Source: PALSA-607 sp963737705 (GTDB taxonomy: Bacteria > Actinomycetota > Actinomycetes > Acidothermales > Acidothermaceae). Taken from it: a DNA stretch of 64,000 nt. The DNA lies in the NCBI GenBank assembly GCA_963737705.1, contig CAVTTP010000006.1, positions 496,001 through 560,000 on the forward strand, written 5' to 3'. Below are positions 7,273 to 15,534 of the stretch, in pieces (the first letter of the stretch is position 1; each line of letters opens with the position of its first letter). Below the pieces are notes generated by a model. It was not told the origin of the DNA and did not search any database. It saw nothing but the letters and a program-made list of their open reading frames with translations. Position numbers and translations under genes: made by a program.

Positions 7273-8535
7273 GTGAAACCCTCGGCGAAGGTGCTCCTGC
7301 TCGATATTTCACGCGTATCACCGGCGGTGGCCGGCCCCGTTCAGGTGATATCGCGCGGACCGGCCCAAGCCGTAATCGTCGGCAACGGGAGCGAGGCAAA
7401 CATCATTAGCGATGTTTCACGTGAAACCGTGCGGCGTCCTGCCGAGACCGGGCCGTTCGCTCGCCCCCAGGGCTCCCCGACTGCCAGCACGACTGATGCG
7501 GGGCCGGGCGTAGATGTTTCACGTGAAACCGCGCCGAGCGCGCTTGATGAGACGCCGATCGCGACTCAGACCGCGACAGCCTTGCGCGTTCTCGGCCACA
7601 CCGGAGAGACCTTCCCACGTCCAGGTCGCCGCCGGATCGTCACGGTGGCCAACCAAAAGGGTGGTGTCGGCAAGACCACCACGACGGTCAACATCGCTGC
7701 CGCGATGGCGTTGCACGGTCTGCGCGTCCTCGTCATCGACCTCGATCCACAAGGCAATGCGTCCACGGCGCTAGGCATCGATCACCACGCCGACATCCCG
7801 TCGGTCTACGACCTGCTGATCGAGGGCAAGTCCCTCGGCGACGTGATGGTCGACGTGCCCGAGATCCCTGGCTTGTCGTGCGTGCCCGCGACGATTGACC
7901 TGGCGGGCGCGGAGATCGAACTCGTCTCCCTGGTGGCCCGCGAGGCACGACTGCGGCGTGCCTTGGCGGATGTCGTTGCCGACTTCGACTACGTGCTGAT
8001 CGACTGTCCGCCGTCTCTCGGGCTGCTGACGGTCAACGCGCTCGTGGCCGGCGAAGAAGTGCTGATCCCGATCCAGTGCGAGTACTACGCGCTGGAGGGT
8101 CTCGGTCAGTTACTTAGCAACATCGATCTGGTGAAATCGCACCTTAATCCTGATTTGAGAGTCTCGACGATCCTGCTCACGATGTATGACGCTCGTACAA
8201 GGCTCGCATCACAGGTTGCAGAAGACGTTCGGGCGCATTTCGGTACAACCGTGCTTCGGACTGTCATTCCGCGCAGCGTTCGGGTCTCCGAGGCGCCCAG
8301 TTACGGGCAGACGGTCATGACCTACGACCCTGCCTCACCGGGCGCGCTCTGCTACCTCGACGCTGCGCGCGAGATTGCCGAGCGCGGGGCAGGGACTGCC
8401 CTTGCCACTGATACCGGTGGCCTTGCCACTGATACCGGTGGCCTTGCCACTGATACCGGTGGCCTTGCCACTGCTACCGATTCCACTGACACCGACGTCA
8501 ACAGCACCGACCCAGCCGAAGGAGACTCTCGATGA
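7273..8535 (+). CDS. parA: Chromosome partitioning ATPase ParA (Soj)
   Basis: Walker-type ATPase that, with ParB, moves origin regions apart. The product is 420 residues from a GTG preceded by GGAGGA. The deviant Walker A (KGGVGKTTT) is at residues 129-137, followed by VIDLDPQGNAST, then DYVLIDCPPSLGLLTVNAL. Before the ATPase is an unusual leader of about 118 residues holding DVSRET twice, because two parS sites lie in the coding DNA. After it is a polar tail with a seven-residue unit (LATDTGG) repeated three times. The stop overlaps the parB start as ATGA. Confidence 0.96.
   Translation: MKPSAKVLLLDISRVSPAVAGPVQVISRGPAQAVIVGNGSEANIISDVSRETVRRPAETGPFARPQGSPTASTTDAGPGVDVSRETAPSALDETPIATQTATALRVLGHTGETFPRPGRRRIVTVANQKGGVGKTTTTVNIAAAMALHGLRVLVIDLDPQGNASTALGIDHHADIPSVYDLLIEGKSLGDVMVDVPEIPGLSCVPATIDLAGAEIELVSLVAREARLRRALADVVADFDYVLIDCPPSLGLLTVNALVAGEEVLIPIQCEYYALEGLGQLLSNIDLVKSHLNPDLRVSTILLTMYDARTRLASQVAEDVRAHFGTTVLRTVIPRSVRVSEAPSYGQTVMTYDPASPGALCYLDAAREIAERGAGTALATDTGGLATDTGGLATDTGGLATATDSTDTDVNSTDPAEGDSR
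7413..7428. promoter_or_regulatory. parS: parS site 1
   Basis: TGTTTCACGTGAAACC differs from the near-universal parS palindrome TGTTTCACGTGAAACA only at the last base. It lies in codons about 47-52 of parA and encodes Asp-Val-Ser-Arg-Glu-Thr. ParB is expected to load here and spread. Confidence 0.93.
7515..7530. promoter_or_regulatory. parS: parS site 2
   Basis: A second copy of TGTTTCACGTGAAACC, 102 bp after the first. The spacing is a multiple of three, so it is in the same frame and again encodes Asp-Val-Ser-Arg-Glu-Thr in parA. Looser half-sites (GTGAAACC near 7273 and TTTCACGC near 7306) lie just upstream. Confidence 0.93.
8400..8462 (+). repeat. parA: 21-bp tandem repeat at the parA 3' end
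   Basis: Three identical 21-bp units, then a partial diverging fourth, encode Leu-Ala-Thr-Asp-Thr-Gly-Gly repeats in the C-terminal tail of ParA. The copies are identical at DNA level, so the expansion is recent and copy number may vary between strains. Confidence 0.92.
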
Positions 8536-9542
8536 GTACGCGTCGCGGCGGTTTAGGGCGCGGACTCGGTGCACTCATTCCCACTGCCCCGACCATCGAC
8601 CGCCCACGTCCCGCCGACTCCGACCCGCAGCCGGACCCCGCACACACGGCGATCGCCAACACCCAGGCTCGGGTGATCCGGCTCAGCGACGATGAACCCC
8701 TGCTGGCGGTGCCGGGTGCCCACTTCGCCGAGGTCTCCGTCGATGACATTGCGCCTAACCCGAAGCAACCGCGCCAAGTGTTCGACGAGGCCGCACTTGC
8801 CGAGCTCGCCCACTCGTTGCGCGAGGTCGGCTTCCTGCAGCCGGTCGTGGTTCGGCCGGCTGGCGCGGGCTACGAGCTCGTCATGGGAGAGCGTCGCTTG
8901 CGGGCCGCGCAGCAGGCTGGTTTCACGACCATTCCGGCGATCATCAGGGATACCAACGACGACGCACTCCTTCGCGACGCGCTGCTGGAAAACCTCCATC
9001 GCGAGCAGCTCAATCCGCTGGAAGAGGGTGCGGCGTACGCGCAGCTACTCGACGAATTTGGCGCTACGCATGAAGAATTGGCCAAGCGCATCGGTCGATC
9101 GCGATCGCAGGTCAGTAACACAATCCGCTTGCTCAACCTGCCACCGACGGTGCAGCGCAAGGTCGCCGCGGGTGTGCTGTCGGCCGGCCACGCACGTGCG
9201 CTGTTGGGCCTCGATGACGCAGTCGCGCAGGAGCGCCTGGCGCAACGCATCGTGGCGGAAGGTCTTTCGGTGCGGGCCGTCGAAGAACTCGTCGCGGTCG
9301 GTGACGGTGATTCGGGACGGCGACGCGCGCCCCGTGCTGGTCGGCAGCGCGCGGCTGGACTCGACGAGCTGGCGTCAGGCTTGTCGGATCACTTCGAGAC
9401 GCGGGTCCGGGTCGACCTCGGCCGCAGCAGGGGCAAAATCACCATCGAGTTCGCCTCGGTCGATGACCTCGAGCGCATCGTGGCAGCGATGGCGCCCACC
9501 CTGGCCACGCACAAGAACACCGCCGCCCAAGCGGTCGACTAA
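8532..9542 (+). CDS. parB: Chromosome partitioning protein ParB (Spo0J)
   Basis: CTP-dependent clamp that loads at parS and spreads on DNA. The product is 336 residues. It opens STRRGGLGRGLGALIP, the ParA-contacting actinobacterial N-terminus. The ParB/Srx domain follows with NPKQPRQVFDE, then GERRLRAAQQAG, then ENLHREQLNPLEEGAAY. The helix-turn-helix is around IGRSRSQVSNTIRLLNLP. A C-terminal dimer domain ends the protein. The start ATG overlaps the parA stop. Its targets, two parS copies, are in the parA gene. Confidence 0.96.
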   Translation: MSTRRGGLGRGLGALIPTAPTIDRPRPADSDPQPDPAHTAIANTQARVIRLSDDEPLLAVPGAHFAEVSVDDIAPNPKQPRQVFDEAALAELAHSLREVGFLQPVVVRPAGAGYELVMGERRLRAAQQAGFTTIPAIIRDTNDDALLRDALLENLHREQLNPLEEGAAYAQLLDEFGATHEELAKRIGRSRSQVSNTIRLLNLPPTVQRKVAAGVLSAGHARALLGLDDAVAQERLAQRIVAEGLSVRAVEELVAVGDGDSGRRRAPRAGRQRAAGLDELASGLSDHFETRVRVDLGRSRGKITIEFASVDDLERIVAAMAPTLATHKNTAAQAVD

Positions 9543-9561
9543 CCACCGTCGCCCTGGTTGG

Positions 9562-10536
9562 TTAGACCGGCGCGCCGGGCAACGAAATCCCACGAACGGC
9601 TGCTCGATGCAAAAGGTCGCGGCACAGGGCGCCTAGATCGAGGTCAGCGGCGGTGGCTGCGAGCGGCAACAGGCTAGTCGTGGTCATTCCTGGAGCTACG
9701 TTCGTCTCGAGGTACTCGACGGTGCCGTCGCGGGCGACGATCAGGTCGGTTCGAGAGATGTCGCGCAAGCCGAGAGCCTCGTGTGCAAGGACCGCCGCCG
9801 CGCCCGCAGCCGCGGCGAGATCGGCGCCGAGGCGGGCCGGCACGTGGTATTCGGTCATGCCCGCGGTGTATCGCGCTGCGTAATCGAAGGTGCCGCTCAC
9901 TGCGTCGATCTCGACTGCCGGGAGGGCGACCGGGCCGGATCCGGTGTCAACAACGCTGACGGCGAGCTCGACACCCTCGACGTAGCGCTCGAGCAGCGCG
10001 ACACCGTCGTAGGAGTAACACCCGACCATCGCCGATGGCAGGTCGGCGGCGTTGCGGACGACCGTGACACCGAGCGCCGAGCCGCCTCGCGCTGGCTTCA
10101 CGACCAGTGGCAGACCGAGTCGTTCGACCACGCGCTCGAGCAGCGCGGGGCCGCCCAAGTCGCGGAAGGCGGCGTGCTGCAGCGCAACTGAGGCTGGTGT
10201 CGAAAGACCGGCTCGACCAAGGATCGCCTTGGCGATGGGCTTGTCGAAGGCTAGTCGGGCGGCCGCTCCGGTGGCCCCGACATAGGGCACACCGCTGAGG
10301 TCGAGGGCGTCGCGTAGACCGCCATCTTCGCCTTCAATTCCGTGCACAGCAAGGAAAACTGCGGACGGCGGGTCTTCGAGCAATCGCGGCAACAGCTGCG
10401 CGTCGATGTCGACGAGCTCGACTTCAACGCCAAGCCCAGCCAGCGCGTCAGTGACCCGACGTCCGGACGACAGCGAGACCTCACGCTCGTACGACAGGCC
10501 ACCGGCTAATACCAGCACGTGCCCCAAGTCACTCAT
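9562..10536 (-). CDS. D-alanine--D-alanine ligase family protein (ATP-grasp)
   Basis: ATP-grasp enzyme of the Ddl family, which joins two D-alanines for peptidoglycan. The product is 324 residues. Typical Ddl features in order are HGIEGEDGGLRDALDLSGVPYVG, the conserved DKPIAK, the ATP-binding VVKPARGGSALGV, and a metal and substrate loop ETNVAPGMTTTSLLP. I chose the ATG at 10536 because translation matches the family only from there. It ends close to parB in convergent orientation and follows the aminotransferase by seven bases. An amino-acid ligase with other specificity is possible, since many actinobacteria keep a separate canonical ddl elsewhere. Confidence 0.82.
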   Translation of the reverse strand: MSDLGHVLVLAGGLSYEREVSLSSGRRVTDALAGLGVEVELVDIDAQLLPRLLEDPPSAVFLAVHGIEGEDGGLRDALDLSGVPYVGATGAAARLAFDKPIAKAILGRAGLSTPASVALQHAAFRDLGGPALLERVVERLGLPLVVKPARGGSALGVTVVRNAADLPSAMVGCYSYDGVALLERYVEGVELAVSVVDTGSGPVALPAVEIDAVSGTFDYAARYTAGMTEYHVPARLGADLAAAAGAAAVLAHEALGLRDISRTDLIVARDGTVEYLETNVAPGMTTTSLLPLAATAADLDLGALCRDLLHRAAVRGISLPGAPV

Positions 10537-10543
10537 GCGCCGC

Positions 10544-11797
10544 TCACGCGCCGCCGCGAAATGTCGCGACGATGTCGAGCTCTTCTGACAGAACGCCAGC
10601 GAGTCGCCGCACGCCTTCACGGATCCGATCGGGCTCCGGAAGGCTGTACGCCAACCGCAGGTTTCGGCCGCCCTGCCCGTCGGAGTAGAAACCGACACCT
10701 GGCACGTAGGCAACGCGGCCCTGGATGGCGCGCGGCAGCATCGCCTTGGCGTCGATCCCCTCGGGCAAGGTGACCCACACATAGAAGCCGCCGGTGGGGT
10801 GGGTCCACGACGACCCGGCGGGAAACGACGATTCCAGCGCGTCGAGGCAGGCATCGCGTCGGGCGCGGTAAAGCTCGCGGAAGACCTTCACCTGCTCTTG
10901 CCACGGGTGATGTTCAAGGAACTCGGCGACCACGTATTGCGACAAGGCCACCGGGCACAGGGTGGTTGCCTCGCTGGCCATGATCAGCTTCTCTTTGACG
11001 CCTGGCGGGGCAAGTACCCAGCCCACGCGGACGCCGGCGGCGAAGGTCTTCGAGAACGATCCGAGGTAGATGATTCCGTCGGAAGCCCGGGCGCGCAGTG
11101 CGCGCAACGGCGGCCCGTCAAAGCCGAGCAGGCCGTACGGGTTGTCCTCGAGGATCAGCAGGCCGGCCTCGGCGCAGATGGCGATGATCTCGTCCCGGCG
11201 CTCCTCGACGAGAGTGATACCGGCTGGATTGTGGTAGTTCGGGACCGTATAAACGAATTTGGCGCGCCGCCCAGATGAGGCCACCTCCGCGATGGCCGCC
11301 CGCAGCGCTTCGGGCACCAGCCCCGCGTCGTCCATCGTGACGTGGACGACGTCCGCCTGGTACTGCGTGAACGTGCCGAGCGCGCCTACGTATGAGGGCG
11401 CCTCGGCGATCACGACGTCGCCCGGATCGAGAAAAATGCGGGACACCACATCAAGGGCTTGCTGCGACCCGACCGTGACGATGACGTCGTCAGCCGACGC
11501 CGAGATGCCCTCGAGTGCCATGACGCCGCAGATGAGTTCGCGCAGGCGCGGATCGCCCTGGCCACCCATGTACTGCAGCGCTTGAGCGCCCTGCTCCGTG
11601 ATCACCCGCGCGGTCATCTCGCCGATGACGTCGAGCGGAAGTGCGCTCACACACGGCGAGCCGCCGCCCATGCCGATGATCTCCGGGCGGTTGGCGACCG
11701 CGAAAAGAGCCCGGATCTCCGACGTCGTCATGCCGTGGGTACGCGCGGCATAGCGCTCGAGATAGGGGTCTAACCGCGACCCGCCTGACATGTCCAC
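10544..11797 (-). CDS. PLP-dependent aminotransferase, class I/II (LysN/AAT-like)
   Basis: Fold-type I pyridoxal-phosphate enzyme of about 417 residues. Visible motifs are the TVGSQQALD cofactor phosphate loop, VPNYHNPAGITL, DNPYGLL with the PLP-ring Asp, and LGSFSKTFAAGVRVGWV with the Schiff-base Lys. It lacks the GntR DNA-binding domain of MocR proteins and resembles 2-aminoadipate or broad-range aminotransferases; the true substrate cannot be read. The GTG at 11797 is preferred because GAGGAGG lies eight or nine bases upstream; an ATG at 11791 is the alternative. It forms an operon with the Ddl-like gene, which hints at amino-acid supply for the cell wall. Confidence 0.85.
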   Translation of the reverse strand: MDMSGGSRLDPYLERYAARTHGMTTSEIRALFAVANRPEIIGMGGGSPCVSALPLDVIGEMTARVITEQGAQALQYMGGQGDPRLRELICGVMALEGISASADDVIVTVGSQQALDVVSRIFLDPGDVVIAEAPSYVGALGTFTQYQADVVHVTMDDAGLVPEALRAAIAEVASSGRRAKFVYTVPNYHNPAGITLVEERRDEIIAICAEAGLLILEDNPYGLLGFDGPPLRALRARASDGIIYLGSFSKTFAAGVRVGWVLAPPGVKEKLIMASEATTLCPVALSQYVVAEFLEHHPWQEQVKVFRELYRARRDACLDALESSFPAGSSWTHPTGGFYVWVTLPEGIDAKAMLPRAIQGRVAYVPGVGFYSDGQGGRNLRLAYSLPEPDRIREGVRRLAGVLSEELDIVATFRGGA

Positions 11798-11986
11798 GAA
11801 ACCGTCCTCCTCGAGCACTCAGGGTAGCGCCCGTGGCAGCGAGCCCCGCCGATTTACCGACCGCCCGGGCCGGCGTAGGTAGCCCGACTGGCACTACCGC
11901 CGCCGGTGTCGAGCGTTCAGACTGGCTCTACATGGAGCGCTCGCAGCGCTGGCACACGGCGCGCTTGCAGCGCTTGCGGAGGAACG

Positions 11987-12604
11987 ATGTCGCGACGCGT
12001 GGTCGGCTTGACCCTCGACAACCTGGACGATCTACCGGCCCGGTGCCGGCGGTGTGCGTTTTGGGAACTCGACCCGGTGAGTCGCACTCGAGCCGAGGAG
12101 TCAGGTGATGCGGCGCTGGAGAAGGAGGCCTGGGTCTCCGCGGTGCTGCTCGAGTGGGGGAGTTGCGGTCGGCTCATCGAAGTCGACGGTTCTCCTGCGG
12201 GATACGTCCTGTACGCACCGCCTGCGTACGTGCCGCGATCAGTCGCGTTTCCGACCAGCCCGGTCAGTCCGGACGCCGTGTTGTTGATGACCGCACATGT
12301 GTTGCCGGAGTTCACCGGTGGCGGCCTCGGGCGCATTCTGCTGCAGTCAGTGGCGAAGGATCTGACGCGGCGCGGAGTCAAAGCGATCGAAGCATTCGGC
12401 GATAGCCGCTGGGAGGCACCGGCGTGCGTGTTGCCGACGGATTTCCTTCTGGCACTGGGTTTTAAGACCATCCGGCCCCATCCGCGGCACCCGCGACTGC
12501 GGCTCGATCTGAAGACGGTGTTGTCGTGGCGCGAGGACGTCGAAGGTGCGCTTGAACGACTGCTGGGTTCCGTCGCCCCCGAAGGTGCGCTGCGGCCAGT
12601 GTGA
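11987..12604 (+). CDS. GNAT family N-acetyltransferase
   Basis: A 205-residue protein from an ATG with GGAGGA seven bases upstream. The acetyl-CoA-binding region reads LLMTAHVLPEFTGGGLGRILLQSVAKDLTRRGVKAIEAFG, a GNAT motif A with the GGGLGR turn. The N-terminal part has a CRRCAFWE segment with paired cysteines, seen in the orthologs found by parB/cwlM in actinobacteria. The acceptor is unknown. The stop codon lies in the first copy of a 29-bp tandem repeat with a hairpin, which probably ends transcription. Confidence 0.85.
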   Translation: MSRRVVGLTLDNLDDLPARCRRCAFWELDPVSRTRAEESGDAALEKEAWVSAVLLEWGSCGRLIEVDGSPAGYVLYAPPAYVPRSVAFPTSPVSPDAVLLMTAHVLPEFTGGGLGRILLQSVAKDLTRRGVKAIEAFGDSRWEAPACVLPTDFLLALGFKTIRPHPRHPRLRLDLKTVLSWREDVEGALERLLGSVAPEGALRPV

Positions 12605-12680
12605 GAACCGAAGGTTCTCCTTGGCCAGTGTCAGAACCGAAGGTTCTCCTAGGCCAGTGTGAGAACCGAAGGTTCTCCTT
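12594..12680. terminator. Three tandem 29-bp repeats, each with a hairpin, between convergent genes
   Basis: Three near-identical 29-bp units (12594-12622, 12623-12651, 12652-12680) begin GGCCAGTGT and each hold GAGAACC-GAA-GGTTCTC, a 7-bp stem with a 3-base loop (the middle copy has CAGAACC). The first copy contains the stop codon of the GNAT gene. The array sits between convergent GNAT and cwlM genes, so it may act as a bidirectional terminator. No U-run follows the stems. Confidence 0.75.
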
Positions 12681-12693
12681 GGCCGGTGCCGAC

Positions 12694-13881
12694 CTAGACC
12701 GAGATGGTCTGGCGACTCAGTTCGATCGCTTCTTGCGACGGTAACTCGGCCGGTGAGTACAGCCGTTGGATCGCCACCACGATCGCCTCGGCGAGCTCGT
12801 CGCGAAACTCAGCACTACCCAATCGAGCCGCATCGCCAGGGTTCGTGAGGTAACCAAGCTCGATGCGGACGGCGGGCATGCGGGTCCGGCGCAACAGTTC
12901 CCAGCTCTTCGGGTGGCTGCGGCAATCGAGAAAATCGGTGCGCGCCAACACCTCTTGCTGGATCAACTCTGCCAGGCGTGCGCCAACGAGTGAACGATCG
13001 ATGACGGTGCCGTAGTAGTACGTCGAAACTCCATGGCAACTCGGATTGACGTCCCCGTCAATGTGCAACGAAACGAGCAGGTCGGCCTCTGCAGCGTTTG
13101 CGAAGGCGCCTCGCTCAGCGTCGCTCGGCAGGCGTTCGACAGCATCGGTGTCGTCGAGTGCTCCCTCGCCGCCGCGGGTCCGAAACGCCTGGGCGCCGGC
13201 CGCCGCGAGCCGACCCTCGAGTCGGTTGGCAATGTCGTCGACGATCGTGGCTTCGTCCAATGTCCCATTCGTCGACCCTCGGTCGCGCCCGCCATGGCCG
13301 GGGTCGATGACCACGAGCTTCCCGGCCATCGTCGGGCCGCCGTGATGCAGCCGGTCGTACTCGCGCAGTTCGTTCGCCTTGCCACCGACAACGGTGCGGG
13401 CGAGCTGTCGTAGCGCCCGGAAAGTGGCCGGCCCGCAGGTGCCATCGGCCGGGAGCCCGACGTTGCGCTGGAACTCCCGAAGGGCGTTTTCGGTGCGCGG
13501 CCCGAACACTCCGTCGGCTCGGCCGCAGTCGAAGCCCATGTCGGTCAGTCGATGTTGTAGGCCAGCGACGTCGTCGCCGACGTAGGGGTGCCGAACAGCG
13601 AACGACAGCGTGCGGTCGCCCAGCCGCCAGCGCGCCTCATCAAGGCTGCGGTATGTCTCGCGATCGACGACGCCGTCGATGCGCAGGCCGCGCTGTTGCT
13701 GGAAGCTGCGGACCGCGTGGTCACATGCCTCGTCAAAGAGGTCGCCCAGGTCAGGGCGCTCCGCAGTCTCGTCGCTGATCAACAGGCCGAGTTGGCGCAG
13801 CCGGTGCCGAAGCTCGAGCACGGCGAGCCCGCGGTCGCCGAGGCGCAGCGGCTCGTCGACGCGCTCGTGCTGCTGCTGCAT
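12694..13881 (-). CDS. cwlM: Peptidoglycan amidase-like protein CwlM
   Basis: Ortholog by sequence and position of mycobacterial CwlM, an amidase-fold protein that acts inside the cell as a regulator of MurA and peptidoglycan synthesis. The 395-residue product has two peptidoglycan-binding (PG_binding_1) repeats, about residues 10-80 and 95-160, then an amidase_3 domain. No signal peptide is present. The zinc-ligand set looks intact: His196 (DPGHGG), Glu210 and His273 (SLHID), with catalytic-type Glu341 (RIELGYLTN). Catalysis is therefore possible on sequence, even though the mycobacterial protein is known mainly as a regulator. Confidence 0.9.
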   Translation of the reverse strand: MQQQHERVDEPLRLGDRGLAVLELRHRLRQLGLLISDETAERPDLGDLFDEACDHAVRSFQQQRGLRIDGVVDRETYRSLDEARWRLGDRTLSFAVRHPYVGDDVAGLQHRLTDMGFDCGRADGVFGPRTENALREFQRNVGLPADGTCGPATFRALRQLARTVVGGKANELREYDRLHHGGPTMAGKLVVIDPGHGGRDRGSTNGTLDEATIVDDIANRLEGRLAAAGAQAFRTRGGEGALDDTDAVERLPSDAERGAFANAAEADLLVSLHIDGDVNPSCHGVSTYYYGTVIDRSLVGARLAELIQQEVLARTDFLDCRSHPKSWELLRRTRMPAVRIELGYLTNPGDAARLGSAEFRDELAEAIVVAIQRLYSPAELPSQEAIELSRQTISV

Positions 13882-13995
13882 AGGCGTCCTCGACTCGTCG
13901 ACCGCTCCGGTGGGGAATTGACGCCCGGCGGGGCTCCGGCGTTTACCGGAGGCAGCCGCGCGGCGAAAACCGCCGTGGAGGAGCCATGGTACGGC

Positions 13996-14319
13996 CTAGA
14001 GGAACGCTTCCAGATCCTTCAACAGAGCAGACTTCGACTTGGCGCCAATGATCTGCTTCACGACCTGGCCGCCCTTGTACACGTTCAGGGTCGGGATAGA
14101 CATGATCGAGTAGGCGCGCGCAGTGTCGGGGTTCTCGTCGATGTTCAGCTTGACGACTCGCACCTTGTCGGCGTGCTCGTTCGCGATCTCCTCCAGAACC
14201 GGCGCGACCATGCGGCAGGGACCGCACCACTCGGCCCAAAAGTCGACCAGGACCGGGGTGTCGCTGGAAAGGACATCGGTCGCAAAGGTCTCGTCGGTGA
14301 CGGACTTGGTGGTTCCCAC
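13996..14319 (-). CDS. trxA: Thioredoxin
   Basis: Dithiol reductant of 107 residues with the active site WCGPC in VDFWAEWCGPCRM, the cis-Pro loop MSIPTL and the C-terminal helix. It starts at an ATG with AGGAG in the leader. The trxB-trxA pair is next to cwlM as in mycobacteria. The leader upstream holds two copies of CATCCAAAAGAAGAC about 33 bp apart (14346-14360 and 14379-14393 on the plus strand). Confidence 0.96.
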   Translation of the reverse strand: MGTTKSVTDETFATDVLSSDTPVLVDFWAEWCGPCRMVAPVLEEIANEHADKVRVVKLNIDENPDTARAYSIMSIPTLNVYKGGQVVKQIIGAKSKSALLKDLEAFL

Positions 14320-14429
14320 GGTGGGCTCCTGTCGGGTTGAACACAGTCTTCTTTTGGATGGTGTGTTCTTGGGTGGTGTCTTCTTTTGGATGAAACTCTT
14401 CGGCAGAGACAGTTATGCCCCTGCCAGCC

Positions 14430-14474
14430 GTGCTGCTGTTAGTCGTGCTGCTGTTAGTCGTGCTGCTGTTAGTC
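14430..14474 (-). repeat. 15-bp tandem repeat of the trxB stop-codon region
   Basis: Three perfect 15-bp copies (plus strand GTGCTGCTGTTAGTC). On the minus strand each reads through CAG CAC GAC TAA, which is the last codons and stop of trxB. The end of the gene, including TAA, has therefore been duplicated downstream twice, leaving three in-frame stop codons in series. Confidence 0.9.
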
Positions 14475-15398
14475 GTGCTGGGCGGCCAGCCAGCGTTCGG
14501 CGTCGAGCGCCGCCGCACAACCGGTGCCAGCTGCGGTGACCGCCTGCCGGTAGGTGTGGTCGACCAGGTCGCCGCAGGCGAAGACTCCGTCGAGGTTCGT
14601 GCGCGTCGACGGCGCTTGGACCTTCACGTAGCCCGCCTCGTCGAGATCAACCTGGCCGCGGAACAGGTCGCTACGCGGGTCGTGGCCGATCGCGACGAAC
14701 AGACCAGTGACCGGCAGCTGGTCCTCGACACCCGTGACGGTGTCGCGCACCGTGACGCCGGCGACCTTGTCGTCGCCGACTACGTCGGTCACCTCAGAGT
14801 TCCAACGGAAGCCGACCTTGTCGTTCGCGTACGCGCGGTCCTGCATGATCTTGCTCGCGCGCAGCGCGTCGCGACGGTGCACGACAGTGACACTGCGAGC
14901 GAACTTGCTCAGGAACGTCGCTTCCTCAAGGGCAGAGTCGCCGCCACCGACGACCGCGATGTCGTGGTCACGGAAGAAAAATCCGTCACACGTCGCACAC
15001 GCCGAGACGCCATGGCCGAGTAGCCGAGCCTCGTTCTCGAGTCCGAGGTAGCGATACTTCGAACCCGTCGCCAAGATGACGGCGCGCGAGTGGAAGACCT
15101 GGTCGCCGACATGAACGACCTTCACCTCTCCGGTCAGTTCGACCGCCGTGACGTCATCGGTCACGAGTTCGGCACCGAAGCGGGCCGCCTGCTTGCGCAG
15201 GCTCTCCATCAGCTCCGGGCCCATGATCCCGTCGGGAAAACCGGGGAAGTTCTCTACGTCGGTGGTCGTCATCAGTGCGCCGCCGGCCGCAATCGCGCCT
15301 TCGAAAACCAACGGCTTCAAGTCAGCCCGCGCGGCATACAGCGCCGCGGTGTAACCGGCCGGACCGGATCCGATGATGATCAGTTCACGCACGTCCAC
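14469..15398 (-). CDS. trxB: Thioredoxin-disulfide reductase
   Basis: FAD- and NADPH-dependent reductase of thioredoxin, 309 residues. The FAD fingerprint IIGSGPAGYTAALYAARA is at residues 8-25, the redox pair CATC follows in HGVSACATCDGFFF, the NADPH fingerprint is VVGGGDSALEEA and the final FAD motif is GVFACGDLVD. It starts at a GTG with AGGTAGGT upstream. The end carries a stop-codon tandem repeat. Confidence 0.96.
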   Translation of the reverse strand: MDVRELIIIGSGPAGYTAALYAARADLKPLVFEGAIAAGGALMTTTDVENFPGFPDGIMGPELMESLRKQAARFGAELVTDDVTAVELTGEVKVVHVGDQVFHSRAVILATGSKYRYLGLENEARLLGHGVSACATCDGFFFRDHDIAVVGGGDSALEEATFLSKFARSVTVVHRRDALRASKIMQDRAYANDKVGFRWNSEVTDVVGDDKVAGVTVRDTVTGVEDQLPVTGLFVAIGHDPRSDLFRGQVDLDEAGYVKVQAPSTRTNLDGVFACGDLVDHTYRQAVTAAGTGCAAALDAERWLAAQHD

Positions 15399-15534
15399 AA
15401 AGACCTACCTCAAAGACGATCGCCAATCGGGCGACTAGGGCCTTCAACAGATCCTAGGTGCCTGCGATTCCCGACAGGGCAGGCTCGCGACGGCTTCCTC
15501 CCCGGATGTCACCCCGGATACCAAGGCGCAGAAG

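Noticed and set aside
12594..12680. CRISPR-like array
   Set aside because: The three units are contiguous tandem copies with no spacers, and there are no cas genes nearby.
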